Of a stretch of DNA of 64,000 nt, positions 51,705 through 60,630 are shown in pieces; position 1 is the first letter of the stretch; every line of letters starts with the position of its first letter. The position numbers and the translations under genes were made by a program. The notes beneath the pieces were generated by a model. The model ran no database searches. It saw only the letters and a program-made list of their open reading frames with translations, and was not told the DNA's origin. The stretch comes from Actinoplanes aureus (lineage in GTDB: Bacteria; Actinomycetota; Actinomycetes; Mycobacteriales; Micromonosporaceae): the NCBI RefSeq assembly GCF_015704865.1, contig NZ_JADQTO010000013.1, positions 1-64,000 of the forward strand, read 5' to 3'.

Positions 51705-54116
51705 TCAGCGCGTCGGTCCCGGCCTGCCCGGTGGTAACTCGGGGTCGGTGGGTTTGGCGCCCTTGCCGTTGCTCACCTCGATGACCACCACGCCGTTCTT
51801 GACCGTCCGGCCGCTCGGGTTGGTGCCGGCCGCCGTGCCCGCGGGGCACTTCGAGTCGACGTCGCGGCCTACCCAGACGGAGAAGCCGGCGCGTTCCACC
51901 CGGTTGCGGGCGCGATCGAGCGGGTCGCACTCGACGTCGGGGATCGTGCGCTGGTCGCCGTACGCGATCTTGCGGCTTTCCGGTCTTTTGAACTGGACCT
52001 TGGGTTTGCCTTTCATGTAGTCGGCGAGGGTCCGGTAGACGGCGGGGTTGACCTGCGAGTGCTGAAGGCGGTCGTGGTGGTTCTGGTAGTCGGGGTTGAC
52101 CAGATAGCCGGCCACGACCAGTGACGTGGTCCCGGCGATCAGCGAGGCGGTCCGGTCCCGGTCGGTGGTGCCGGTCTTGCCGAACACCGGATGCCCGACC
52201 ACGTAGCGGGTGTCGCCGGCGGTGCTGCCGCCGCACCGGCCGAGCCGCGCCGAGTCGCCCACCGGGCAGCGGGCCGCGTCGACCGCGGCGCGGGCCACGT
52301 CCTGGCTGGTCGCGCGGGTGCAGTCGGGGCGGCCAACGTCCAGCTTGTCGCCGTCGCGGGTGGTGATGTGCTCGATCGGGGTGGGCCGGCAGTACACGCC
52401 GTCGGCGGCGAGTGTGGCGTACGCGTTGGCCATGTCGAGCGGGGTGGTCGCCGAGACGCCGAGCGTGAAGGCGCCCCACTGGTGCGAGTTGCCGCGTTCG
52501 GCCAGTACGGCGTCGCTGGCCGCCCGGAACTGGATGCCGAAGCGCTTTGCGGCATCGACGACGTTCTCGGCGCCGACGCGTTCCTCGAGCGGTACGAAGT
52601 ACGTGTTGATCGAACTGCCGAGGCCGGTCCACATGTTGAAGACGCCCTCGCCGCCGCCACCGGAGTTGCTCGGGCACCAGAAATGGGTGCCCGGACAGGC
52701 CGCGTCGTTACCCCGGTCGATGATGTACCGAGAGCGGTACCGGCTCTCCGTCTTGATCGTGTAGGCGAGCGGAAGGCCCTTCTCCAGCGCCGCGATGATC
52801 GTGAAGATCTTCATCACCGAGCCGGCCTGGTATCCGGTGATGTCGCCGCCGCCGGTGAGCAGCGGGTTCGTCGTGCTCGGGTACGAGCCACGGATGCCCT
52901 TGCGCGCCTTGCGCGGGTCGGACGAGATCGAGTTCTTCGGATCGTCCGGATCGTCCAGCTTGTACTTGCGGTTGGCGGCGAGCAGCCGCACCTTGCCGCT
53001 TCCGGGCTGGACCGCGGCCAGGAGCAGCGCGTTCTTGTTCCGCTCGGAGATCAGGTCGCCGATCCGCCCGCGGGCCTTGTCCTGCGCCTTGACGTCGAGC
53101 GTCGTGGTGATCCGGTAACCGCCGCTCTTCAAGCGGCGCTCACGATCGTAGGGCGTCGGCCCGAACTCCTCCCGGCTCATCCACCAGCGGTAGAAGTAGT
53201 CGCAGAAGAAGCCCCAGTTGTTCTTGGCGACCGAGACGCAGCCGTTGCTGACCGAGCGGACCTTGCGCGGGATCGGCTCCTTGATCGCCTTGGCGGCCTG
53301 GGCCGGGGTGATGGCGCCCATCTCCGCCATGCCCGGGATGACGTACGCGTTGCGCCGCTGCCGGATCTGTTCGTAGCCGTCCGGGTCGGTCGGGTCGTAG
53401 CCGGACGGTGCCCGCACGATGCCGGCCAGCAGGGCGGCCTCGCCGATGGTGAGATCCTTCGGCCGCTTGTTGAAATAGACCCGGCTGGCCGCATAGATCC
53501 CGTACGTCTGCTTGCCGAACGGCACGATGTTCAGGTAGCGCTCCAGGATCTGGTCCTTGGTGAGCTGCTTCTCCAGCTCGAGCGCGTACTTCATCTCGGT
53601 GACCTTGCGCTTCGGGGTGTCCTTGGTGGCCTCGATGACGTCCTGCGGGCTGGTCGCCGAGTAGGCCAGCGACATCCGTACCCACTGCATGGTGATGGTC
53701 GAGGCGCCCTGCTTCGGCCCGCCGTTCCGGTTGTTGACCAGGGCGCGTGCCAGTCCCTTGAGGTCGACGCCGTTGTGCTGGTAGAAGTCCCGGTCCTCGG
53801 CGGCCACCAGGGCGTCGCGCATGAACTGCGAGATGTCCTTGAGCGGGACATCGCTGCGGAACTCGTCGTAGAACTGGGTGATCTGCGTCTTGTTGTCCGC
53901 CGCGTAGACCCGGCTGATCTGCGGCGACTTGAACGCCTTGAGTTCGCTGGGCAGGCTCGCGAACGTCTGCTCCCCGACCTTGGCGGCCAGCCCGGACATC
54001 GCCGCGAACGGGAACGCGGCCGCCGCCACGACGACACCCGTGATCAGGCCGCAGAGCAGCAGGTTGAACGCATTGACGAAGATGTAGTGATCCCGCCTGC
54101 GCATCCAGGAACTCAC
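51705..54116 (-). CDS. Bifunctional penicillin-binding protein (class A) with PASTA domain
   Basis: An 803-residue cell-wall synthase anchored by an N-terminal transmembrane helix. The GT51 glycosyltransferase has VAAEDRDFYQHNGVD and GASTITMQWVRM. The transpeptidase has SxxK in GSVMKIFTII (Ser near 432), SxN in SSINTYF, and KTG in FGKTGTTDRDRTAS. The C-terminal 75 residues form a PASTA-like domain (VERAGFSVWVGRDVDSKCPA) and a Pro-rich tail. It polymerises and cross-links peptidoglycan outside the membrane. The kinase at 54779 is the nearest regulatory gene. Confidence 0.93.
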   Translation of the reverse strand: MSSWMRRRDHYIFVNAFNLLLCGLITGVVVAAAAFPFAAMSGLAAKVGEQTFASLPSELKAFKSPQISRVYAADNKTQITQFYDEFRSDVPLKDISQFMRDALVAAEDRDFYQHNGVDLKGLARALVNNRNGGPKQGASTITMQWVRMSLAYSATSPQDVIEATKDTPKRKVTEMKYALELEKQLTKDQILERYLNIVPFGKQTYGIYAASRVYFNKRPKDLTIGEAALLAGIVRAPSGYDPTDPDGYEQIRQRRNAYVIPGMAEMGAITPAQAAKAIKEPIPRKVRSVSNGCVSVAKNNWGFFCDYFYRWWMSREEFGPTPYDRERRLKSGGYRITTTLDVKAQDKARGRIGDLISERNKNALLLAAVQPGSGKVRLLAANRKYKLDDPDDPKNSISSDPRKARKGIRGSYPSTTNPLLTGGGDITGYQAGSVMKIFTIIAALEKGLPLAYTIKTESRYRSRYIIDRGNDAACPGTHFWCPSNSGGGGEGVFNMWTGLGSSINTYFVPLEERVGAENVVDAAKRFGIQFRAASDAVLAERGNSHQWGAFTLGVSATTPLDMANAYATLAADGVYCRPTPIEHITTRDGDKLDVGRPDCTRATSQDVARAAVDAARCPVGDSARLGRCGGSTAGDTRYVVGHPVFGKTGTTDRDRTASLIAGTTSLVVAGYLVNPDYQNHHDRLQHSQVNPAVYRTLADYMKGKPKVQFKRPESRKIAYGDQRTIPDVECDPLDRARNRVERAGFSVWVGRDVDSKCPAGTAAGTNPSGRTVKNGVVVIEVSNGKGAKPTDPELPPGRPGPTR

Positions 54117-54212
54117 CGCACCACCACCCCGTGACTCGCGGCGACGAAACGACCCGTGTCAATTGGACCGCATCGTGTCAAGAGGGTGGTGGCACGGCGC
54201 CGGGCAAATCGG

Positions 54213-54644
54213 TCAGCAGACCGTGCTCGTGGAGCCCCCGGTCGAGTTCAGGTAGCCGGTTACGTGGGTGCAGTGCGCGGCGGTCGGCGCCGGCGCACCC
54301 CACAGTTCGGCGCGGGTCGTGTTGTTCAGCTCGCCCACCCCGTAGTCGGAACCGCTGTCGGTGTGGTCGATGACGTGCACGTACAGGTCCCAGTTGGAGT
54401 GGGTGTCGCGGTACTGCTCCCACACGTAGATGTACGCGTAGTTGTAACCGCAGCCGTAGTACTGCTTGACCGACGCCGCCTGCATGCCACCGACGGTCAG
54501 CACCCGCGTGGTGCCGATCTGGCGAACGCTGCCGCAGCTGGGAGGCGTGCTGGCCAGGGCGGGCGTGGGGTTGATCAGCGTGCCGGCCGCGCCGGCGGCG
54601 GCGAGCACGGCCGCGGTGGCGAGGCTCCTGCGGAGATTCGTCAT
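54213..54644 (-). CDS. Small secreted protein related to the kinase sensor domain
   Basis: A 143-residue exported protein with a signal peptide (ATAAVLAAAGAAGTLINPTP, cleavage after ALA). The mature part contains GGMQAASVKQYYGCGYNYAY and VWEQYRDTHSNWDLYVHVID and ends in a Cys, with paired cysteines. GGGAGG precedes the ATG at 54644. It is divergent from the kinase gene, whose C-terminal domain has the same pattern (GGFKAVSVKLYWSPGC, VWKQYRDT). A decoy, ligand or partner role is inferred. Confidence 0.7.
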   Translation of the reverse strand: MTNLRRSLATAAVLAAAGAAGTLINPTPALASTPPSCGSVRQIGTTRVLTVGGMQAASVKQYYGCGYNYAYIYVWEQYRDTHSNWDLYVHVIDHTDSGSDYGVGELNNTTRAELWGAPAPTAAHCTHVTGYLNSTGGSTSTVC

Positions 54645-54778
54645 GGGTTCCCTCCCGGTAAGTGTCCGCAGCCAGGGAACCAGCCGGTCGGAGGTGTCCG
54701 ACAGGTGCCGAAACGGCCACCATTTCCTCCCCACGTATCATCGACGGTCGCCATCGTTCGCCACCCCGGAGGAAGTTC

Positions 54779-56461
54779 TTGCGCACGCGGGAGTCGTTCG
54801 GTGTTCCCGGCTGCGAGGACGCGATCGAGATCGGACGCGGCGGGTTCGGCGTGGTCTACCGGGCCTGGCAGCCGGACTTCCTGCGCACGGTCGCGGTGAA
54901 GGTGCTGGCGCCGGACCGGGTGGACGAGGCCCGGTTCGAGCGCGAAGTGCAGGCGCTGGGCCGGCTGTCCGGCCACCCGCACATCGTCACCGTGCATCAG
55001 GCGGGGCGGACCAGCGACGGAGCGCCGTACATCCTGATGGCCTTCGAGGAGGGCGGATCGCTGGCCGGGCGGGCCGGTGCGACGAGGTGGGAGGACGTGC
55101 TCGCCGGGGGCGTCGCCGTGGCGGGCGCCCTGGAGGCGGCACATCGGGCCGGCGTGCTGCATCGCGACGTCAAACCCGAGAACATCCTGATTTCCCGGTA
55201 CGGCGAGCCGAAGCTGGCCGATTTCGGTCTGGCCCGTCCGGTGCGCCGGGACCCGCCGGAGGATCGACAGGCGGTGACGGCGAGTCTGCTGCACGCCGCA
55301 CCCGAGGTGCTGCGTGGTGAGCCCGCGACCGTGGCGTCCGACGTGTACTCGCTGGCGTCCACCCTCTACCGGTGGTTCTGCGGGCGTGCTCCATTCGTAC
55401 CGAAGCGGGTGGAAAGCACTGCTGAGCTGATCGCGCGCATCGGCGCGCAACCCGTGCCGGACCTGCGTCCCGCCGTCCCGGCGCCGGTGTTCGCGGTGCT
55501 GGAACGGGCCCTGGCGAAGGATCCGGCGGCGCGGCCGGCGTCGGCCGCGGCGTTCGCGGAGGAGTTGCGCGAGGCGCAGCGGGCGTGTGGTGTCGCGGTG
55601 ACGCCGCTGTTCGTGGCGGAGGCCGACGAGCCGGCGGAATCGACGCCGGTCGTGTCGCTGCCGGATCGGATGCGGGCCGCGCAAGGCCTGTCGGCCACCG
55701 TCGTGAACCGGCCCGCGCCGCGCTGGAAGTGGTGGAAAGCCCTGGTCGCGGTGGTGGCGACGCTGGCCGCCGGCGGTTCGCAGGCGATCGCGTCGTCGCG
55801 GCTGGACGCGCCGCCGGCGATGGACTTCGGGGAGCAGAAGATCACCGCTGAGGCCGAGCCGCGTTCGGTCACCGTGCGCAACGCCGGGCCTTACTTGACG
55901 CCGCGACTACGGGTGACGCTCGACGGCGACTTCCGGCTGGTGAGCGACGACTGCACCGGGCGGGTGCTGGCCCGGGGCGCGGCCTGCCAGGTGGGCGTGG
56001 CCTTCGTGCCGCGCGCGGCGGGCGTGCGGCGGGGCGCGCTTCGAGTGCTTGATCGTACGGTCATGCTGAGCGGTCATGGGCTGATCGCGTACGCGCGGGA
56101 CGACGATCCGCCGCCCGGGCCCTGCTACGCCGACGCCTACCAGGTGTCGCAATCGGCGTATGGGTATGTGGGCGGGTTCAAGGCGGTGTCGGTGAAGCTG
56201 TACTGGTCACCGGGCTGCCGTGCGGTGATGGCCTACACCTGGGTGTGGAAGCAGTACCGGGACACCGCCGGCACCGGCGGATCGTGGCGGGTGCGGGTGG
56301 TCGCTGAGCCCGGCGGGCGGGCCGCGGTCTCCACCGGGCAGCCGATCGAGCAGTGGACCGAGCCGATGCCGCTCACCGGCTGCGCCCGGGCGGCCATGAC
56401 GATGACCGGAACCGGTCTGACCGAGCCGCTGACCGTCGCCACCGGGGAACACTGCGCGTGA
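54779..56461 (+). CDS. Transmembrane Ser/Thr protein kinase (PknB-like)
   Basis: A 560-residue receptor-type kinase. The kinase domain has IGRGGFGVVYRAW, the Lys in VAVKVL, HRDVKPENIL, the DFG in LADFGLAR, and APEV. One transmembrane helix lies near residues 325-345 (WKALVAVVATLAAG). Outside is a beta-sandwich region (VTVRNAGPYLTPRLRVTLDG) then a Cys-containing domain (about 435-560) resembling the secreted protein at 54213. The TTG at 54779 is chosen because GGAGGAAG precedes it and the earlier frame is not protein-like. Its stop overlaps the FHA-LuxR start, so the two are coupled. Confidence 0.9.
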   Translation: MRTRESFGVPGCEDAIEIGRGGFGVVYRAWQPDFLRTVAVKVLAPDRVDEARFEREVQALGRLSGHPHIVTVHQAGRTSDGAPYILMAFEEGGSLAGRAGATRWEDVLAGGVAVAGALEAAHRAGVLHRDVKPENILISRYGEPKLADFGLARPVRRDPPEDRQAVTASLLHAAPEVLRGEPATVASDVYSLASTLYRWFCGRAPFVPKRVESTAELIARIGAQPVPDLRPAVPAPVFAVLERALAKDPAARPASAAAFAEELREAQRACGVAVTPLFVAEADEPAESTPVVSLPDRMRAAQGLSATVVNRPAPRWKWWKALVAVVATLAAGGSQAIASSRLDAPPAMDFGEQKITAEAEPRSVTVRNAGPYLTPRLRVTLDGDFRLVSDDCTGRVLARGAACQVGVAFVPRAAGVRRGALRVLDRTVMLSGHGLIAYARDDDPPPGPCYADAYQVSQSAYGYVGGFKAVSVKLYWSPGCRAVMAYTWVWKQYRDTAGTGGSWRVRVVAEPGGRAAVSTGQPIEQWTEPMPLTGCARAAMTMTGTGLTEPLTVATGEHCA

Positions 56462-57033
56462 CCGGGCACCTGGAGGTACACGAGGGCGGCGGGGTGCGGC
56501 TGGTGACGCTGGCCGGCTCCCTGCTGTCGATCGGCCGGGCGCCGGCCAACGAGGTGGCGATCGGCAGCCGCCGGGTATCGCGGCTGCACGCCGTCCTGGA
56601 ACGGTTTCCCTCCGGTTGGTCGATCCGGGATCTGGGCAGCACGAACGGCACGACGGTCAACGGCGTACCGCTGCGGCAGGCCCGGCCGCTGCACGACGGC
56701 GACCGCATCGACATCGGCCCGGCGCGGCTGCTGTTCCGTTCACCGGCCGGGCAGCAGGCCACCGAGACGGTGTCGGTGGAGCCGGCTCCGCCCGTGCCGC
56801 CGCTCACCCGGCGTGAGCGGGATGTGCTTGCCGCGCTGTGCCGGCCGCTGACCGCGGGCGGTCAGGCGTTTCCGGAGCCGCTGTCGGTGCGCGAGCTTGG
56901 CGTGGAGCTCGGGCTGTCCGAGAGCGCGGTCAAGAAACACCTGACCAACCTCTACGACAAATTCGACCTGACCAGCAACGACGACCGGCGACGCCCGCGA
57001 TTGGCGAGCGAGGCGATCCGGCGCGGCTTTTGA
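56458..57033 (+). CDS. FHA-domain protein with LuxR-like HTH
   Basis: A 191-residue protein. The N-terminal FHA domain has SIGRAPANEVAI, RRVSRLHAVLE and IRDLGSTNGTTVNGVPL and binds phosphothreonine. The C-terminus has a helix-turn-helix (SVRELGVELGLSESAVKKHL). The GTG at 56458 overlaps the kinase stop as GTGA. The pairing strongly suggests that the FHA domain reads the kinase's phosphorylation and passes it to transcription. Confidence 0.9.
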   Translation: MTGHLEVHEGGGVRLVTLAGSLLSIGRAPANEVAIGSRRVSRLHAVLERFPSGWSIRDLGSTNGTTVNGVPLRQARPLHDGDRIDIGPARLLFRSPAGQQATETVSVEPAPPVPPLTRRERDVLAALCRPLTAGGQAFPEPLSVRELGVELGLSESAVKKHLTNLYDKFDLTSNDDRRRPRLASEAIRRGF

Positions 57034-57340
57034 TCGTTCGCGGCCGGGGTCTGGTCGGTCGCGGTTGAAGCAGCCCTAGCGCACAGCCGGCCCGCACAAC
57101 CTTGTCCGGCCCAACGTGGGTGCTGTCTGGCGGCCGTTGAGACAACATTGAGCGTGGGCCAAGCAAGATCACCGCTTGGGGCCGGGACGGGAAGCCTGGC
57201 CCGCGCCGGGATAGCGGGGACGGCGTGGGCTTCGGCGGGACGACCGGTACGCGTACCGCGAAAGAGCGTGACCGGCGGGCAGACCTCGACCCAGATAGGG
57301 GTCTGGATCTGGTCTATTGGACCGCTCGCGACGTGGCCTT
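57034..57340. other. Intergenic interval
   Basis: About 300 bases between converging operons. No gene or clear terminator is seen. Confidence 0.3.
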
Positions 57341-58336
57341 TCAGAAGATCCGCACGGCTGCTTCGGCGGGGGCCTCCAGGAGGGTGGTGATCTCGTCGTC
57401 CAGGCGGACCAGGGTGAGTGAAGCGCCGGCCATGTCGAGTGAGGTGCAGTATTCGTTGACGTAGCTGCGCGCCACGGTGATGTTGCGGTCGGCCAGGCGG
57501 CGGTGGGCGTGGCGGTAGAGCAGGTAGAGCTCGCTGATCGGGGTGCCGCCCAGGCCGTTGATCATGAGGGCTACCCGGTCGCCGGATTGGTACGGCAGGT
57601 CGGTCACCACGGCTTCGAGCATGTCGTCGACAATCGCGTCGGCGTCTTTGATCTTGCGGCGTTCGCGGCCGGGTTCGCCGTGGATGCCTACGCCGAACTC
57701 GATCTCGTCGGCGCCGAGTTCGAACAGCGGCGAGCCTTTCGCCGGTGGCGTGCAGGCGGTCAGCGCGACCCCGATGGTGCGGGTGACGTCGTTCACCTTG
57801 CGGCCGATGCGCAACACCTCGTCCATGTCCGCGCCCTGTTCGGAGGCCGCGCCGACGGCCTTGATGACGAAGAAATTGCCGGCTACGCCGCGGCGGCCGA
57901 CCGTGTAGGTGGAGTCCTGTACGGCCACGTCGTCGTCGATGGTGAGGATCTCCGCGCGTACGCCGTCGGCCTCGGCCATCTCCTTGCCCATGTCGAAGGC
58001 CATCCGGTCACCGGTGTAGTTGTTGACCAGCAGCAGGACGCCTTTCGCGGAGGCGAGCAGCTTCGCGGTCTCGTAGACGTAGTCCATCGGCGGGGCGGCG
58101 AAGACGTCGCCGGGGCAGGCGGCGTCGAGCATGCCCCGGCCGACGGCCATGACGTGCGCCGGTTCGTGACCGGAGCCGGAGCCCTGGACGATGGAGACCT
58201 TGTCGTCGCGGGGCGCGTCGGTCCGCATGATCAGGTTGTAGGCCGGGACGTACTTGAGCTTGCCGGGGTTGGCCAGGGCGACGCCCTCGAGCATCTCGGC
58301 CACGTAGTTCTTCGGGTCGTTGACGAACTTCTTCAT
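57341..58336 (-). CDS. dhaK: Dihydroxyacetone kinase, DhaK subunit
   Basis: A 331-residue substrate-binding subunit. It has SIVQGSGSGHEPAHVMAVGR, DYVYETAKLL, NNYTGDRMAFDMG and FGVGIHGEPGRERRK, whose His forms the covalent hemiaminal with dihydroxyacetone-type substrates. GAGGAG precedes the ATG at 58336, which overlaps the dhaL stop by 4 bases. It is the last gene of a four-gene coupled operon. The natural substrate may be dihydroxyacetone or another ketose. Confidence 0.93.
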   Translation of the reverse strand: MKKFVNDPKNYVAEMLEGVALANPGKLKYVPAYNLIMRTDAPRDDKVSIVQGSGSGHEPAHVMAVGRGMLDAACPGDVFAAPPMDYVYETAKLLASAKGVLLLVNNYTGDRMAFDMGKEMAEADGVRAEILTIDDDVAVQDSTYTVGRRGVAGNFFVIKAVGAASEQGADMDEVLRIGRKVNDVTRTIGVALTACTPPAKGSPLFELGADEIEFGVGIHGEPGRERRKIKDADAIVDDMLEAVVTDLPYQSGDRVALMINGLGGTPISELYLLYRHAHRRLADRNITVARSYVNEYCTSLDMAGASLTLVRLDDEITTLLEAPAEAAVRIF

Positions 58337-58983
58337 GACGTCGCTCCTCTCGTCTGCCAGGTCTCGCTGATCCGTTCGGTGAGGACGGCCACCGCGACGG
58401 CGCCGGCGTCGACCGAGCCTCTGCTGCGCTCGCCGGTGTACGACGCGCGTCCCCGTTTCGCGACCATCGCGCCCGTCGCGTCGGCTGCCTCCCGGGCGGC
58501 GACGGCGGCCGCGCGCAGCGCCTTCTCGGCGTCGGCGCCGCCGGAGAACTCCTGCTCCAGCCGGTCGGTCATCGGTACGAGCGCGTCCAGCAGCGTCTTG
58601 TCGCCGACGTCCGACCGCCCCCGGGCCTTGATCCCCTCGATGGCGGCGCGCAGCATCGCCACCACCTGCTCGCCGGTCAGGTCCGGCGCGGTTCCGGCGA
58701 CGGCCCCGGCGCGCAGGAAGGCGGTGCCCCACAGCGGCCCGGACGTGCCGCCCACCCGCGAGGCGATGATCATGCCGCTGCGCTTCAGGAACGTCCCGGC
58801 GTCGGTGCGGTCGATGTCGTCCCAGCCTTCCAGGACCTTCTCGAAACCGCGGGCCAGGGAGTAGCCGAAGTCGCCGTCACCGACCACGGAGTCCAGATCG
58901 CCGAAGTACTTCTCGTTCGCGATCGCGGTCTCGGCGATGATGCGGACCACCCGTTCGGCGCCCGGTAGTGCGTTGCCGCTCAT
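58333..58983 (-). CDS. dhaL: Dihydroxyacetone kinase, DhaL subunit
   Basis: A 216-residue nucleotide-binding subunit. LDSVVGDGDFGYSLARG carries the metal-binding Asp triad, and GGTSGPLWGTAFLRAG and RGRASYTGERSRGSVDAGA are the other hallmarks. It works with DhaK to phosphorylate the ketose. The phosphate donor (ATP or a PTS DhaM protein) is not decided by the window, because no dhaM is seen. The start overlaps the HAD gene's stop. Confidence 0.92.
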   Translation of the reverse strand: MSGNALPGAERVVRIIAETAIANEKYFGDLDSVVGDGDFGYSLARGFEKVLEGWDDIDRTDAGTFLKRSGMIIASRVGGTSGPLWGTAFLRAGAVAGTAPDLTGEQVVAMLRAAIEGIKARGRSDVGDKTLLDALVPMTDRLEQEFSGGADAEKALRAAAVAAREAADATGAMVAKRGRASYTGERSRGSVDAGAVAVAVLTERISETWQTRGATS

Positions 58984-59747
58984 GACGATGCCTCCAGACA
59001 GGCGCGCAGGTCGTCGAGCGTGAGGTAGGGCCCCGGGCGCGCCTTGCTCCGGTTGGCCAGTACGTCGATGCCGGGGCGGCCGGGGTCGCCGAGTTCCGAG
59101 ACGACCAGCAGCGCCTCGCTGAAGTCCTCGTCGCGGGTGTAGCCGTTGACGGTCACCAGGCAGCCGAGTCCGGCGCCCACGGCGGCGAGCAACCCGTTGC
59201 GGGAGTCCTCGACCACCAGGGTGTCCGCCGGGTCGAGGCCCAGCCGGTCGACGGTGAGCTGGTAGATCGCGGGATCGGGCTTCTTCGCCGGGACGACGTC
59301 ACCGGCGAACACCGGGATTCGCTCGGCGGTCGGTCCGCCCACGGCGTTCGCTAGCACCGCGCGTACCGAATCCTCTGCTGACGTCGAGGCGACCGCGACC
59401 GTCCATCCTGCCTGGAGCGCGTCCTTGATGATCCGGGCTATGCCCGGACGGGCCGGAATCCGGCCTTCGGCCACCAGCCGCGTGAACGCCGCGGTCTTGG
59501 CACGGTGCCAGGTTCGCAACAGATCGGTACGGTCGGAGCCGCCCGCCGCCTCGGCGAAGGCCGGATCGGCGAACAGCGAGGCCATGCGTTCCTTGCCTCC
59601 GCCGATCTTCAGCTTCTCGGCGTAGTCCGCCTCGCTCCACCGCACGGGCAGCCCGAACTGCTGGAACGTGGCGTTGAACGCCGGCAGATGGCCGTGCCGT
59701 TCGGTGTCGGCGAGTACACCGTCGCAGTCGAAGACGAGGGCGCTCAC
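58980..59747 (-). CDS. HAD-superfamily sugar phosphatase/phosphoglucomutase-like
   Basis: A 255-residue haloacid-dehalogenase-fold enzyme. It has motif I ALVFDCDGVLADTE, motif II VAVASTSAED, Lys in VVPAKKPDPAIY and motif IV VVEDSRNGLLAA. It resembles CbbY-type phosphatases and mutases. The GTG at 59747 overlaps the aldolase stop as GTGA. In this operon it probably dephosphorylates or isomerises a sugar phosphate made or cleaved by its neighbours. Confidence 0.88.
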   Translation of the reverse strand: MSALVFDCDGVLADTERHGHLPAFNATFQQFGLPVRWSEADYAEKLKIGGGKERMASLFADPAFAEAAGGSDRTDLLRTWHRAKTAAFTRLVAEGRIPARPGIARIIKDALQAGWTVAVASTSAEDSVRAVLANAVGGPTAERIPVFAGDVVPAKKPDPAIYQLTVDRLGLDPADTLVVEDSRNGLLAAVGAGLGCLVTVNGYTRDEDFSEALLVVSELGDPGRPGIDVLANRSKARPGPYLTLDDLRACLEASS

Positions 59748-60604
59748 CACGCGCGTCCTGACCCGCCGAACAGCCGGATGTGCCGCCGCGCCATCTCCAC
59801 GATCGCGGCCCGCTGGTGCCGGAACAGCGACGGCGGATCCCACTTGTCACGAGCGCCTGCCTCGCGGAGGAACTCCAGGCCGGACTTCATGTACGACTCC
59901 TTGAGCGCCGTCGAGATGTTGACCTTCGCGCAGCCCCGGGCGATCAGGTCGGTGAACTGCTCGTCGGCGAGCCCGGTGCCGCCGTGCAGTGCCATCGGGA
60001 TGCCGGTGGCCGCGACCAGATCGCTGACCCGCTGGGCGTCGAGTACCGGGGCCTGCCTGTACTGACCGTGCGCGTTGCCGATGGCCGGCGCGAAGCAGTC
60101 GACGCCGGTGTGCTTGATGAAGTCGGCCGCCACCTCAAGGCTCTGCACCAGCGGTGCGTCGTCGGAGCCGACGTCGTCCTCGACGCCTTGGATGCCCTCG
60201 ATCTCACCCTCGACGTGGGCGCCGGTCCGGCGGGCCTCGGCCACCACCTCGGTGGTCTGCCGCAGGTTCTCGGCCACGTCGAGTTCGTGCGCGTCGAACA
60301 GCACGGAGTTCCAGCCACCGCGCAGGCAGTCGGAGATGACCGACCGGTCGGGGCAGTGGTCCAGGTGCAGGGTGACCGGCACGGGCACGTCGTCGGCGAA
60401 CGTGTGGACGATGTCGTAGAGCTGGGGGCGGCCGTACATGCGGACGGTCTTCACCGAGGTCTGCAGGATGACCGGTGCCTGTTCCTCGACGGCGGCGGCG
60501 AGTACGGCCTCGATGGTCAGGTCGTTGACGATGTTGAAGGCGGCCACCCCGTACCGCTCGGCGAGGGCGCGGTCGAGGATGTCCTTCATCGGGACGACGG
60601 GCAT
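59744..60604 (-). CDS. Class II fructose/tagatose-bisphosphate aldolase family protein
   Basis: A 286-residue zinc aldolase. It has AFNIVNDLTIEAVLAAA, LHLDHCPD with the zinc ligands, VEGEIEGIQGVED, IGNAHGQYR, ALHGGTGL and KVNISTALKESY. The enzyme should cleave a ketose-1-phosphate or bisphosphate into dihydroxyacetone phosphate and an aldehyde. The ATG at 60604 is the first Met of the conserved region. It heads the operon fba-like, HAD, dhaL, dhaK. Confidence 0.9.
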   Translation of the reverse strand: MPVVPMKDILDRALAERYGVAAFNIVNDLTIEAVLAAAVEEQAPVILQTSVKTVRMYGRPQLYDIVHTFADDVPVPVTLHLDHCPDRSVISDCLRGGWNSVLFDAHELDVAENLRQTTEVVAEARRTGAHVEGEIEGIQGVEDDVGSDDAPLVQSLEVAADFIKHTGVDCFAPAIGNAHGQYRQAPVLDAQRVSDLVAATGIPMALHGGTGLADEQFTDLIARGCAKVNISTALKESYMKSGLEFLREAGARDKWDPPSLFRHQRAAIVEMARRHIRLFGGSGRAW

Positions 60605-60630
60605 GCCGCCAGTCAAGACCCGCTTGCCGG

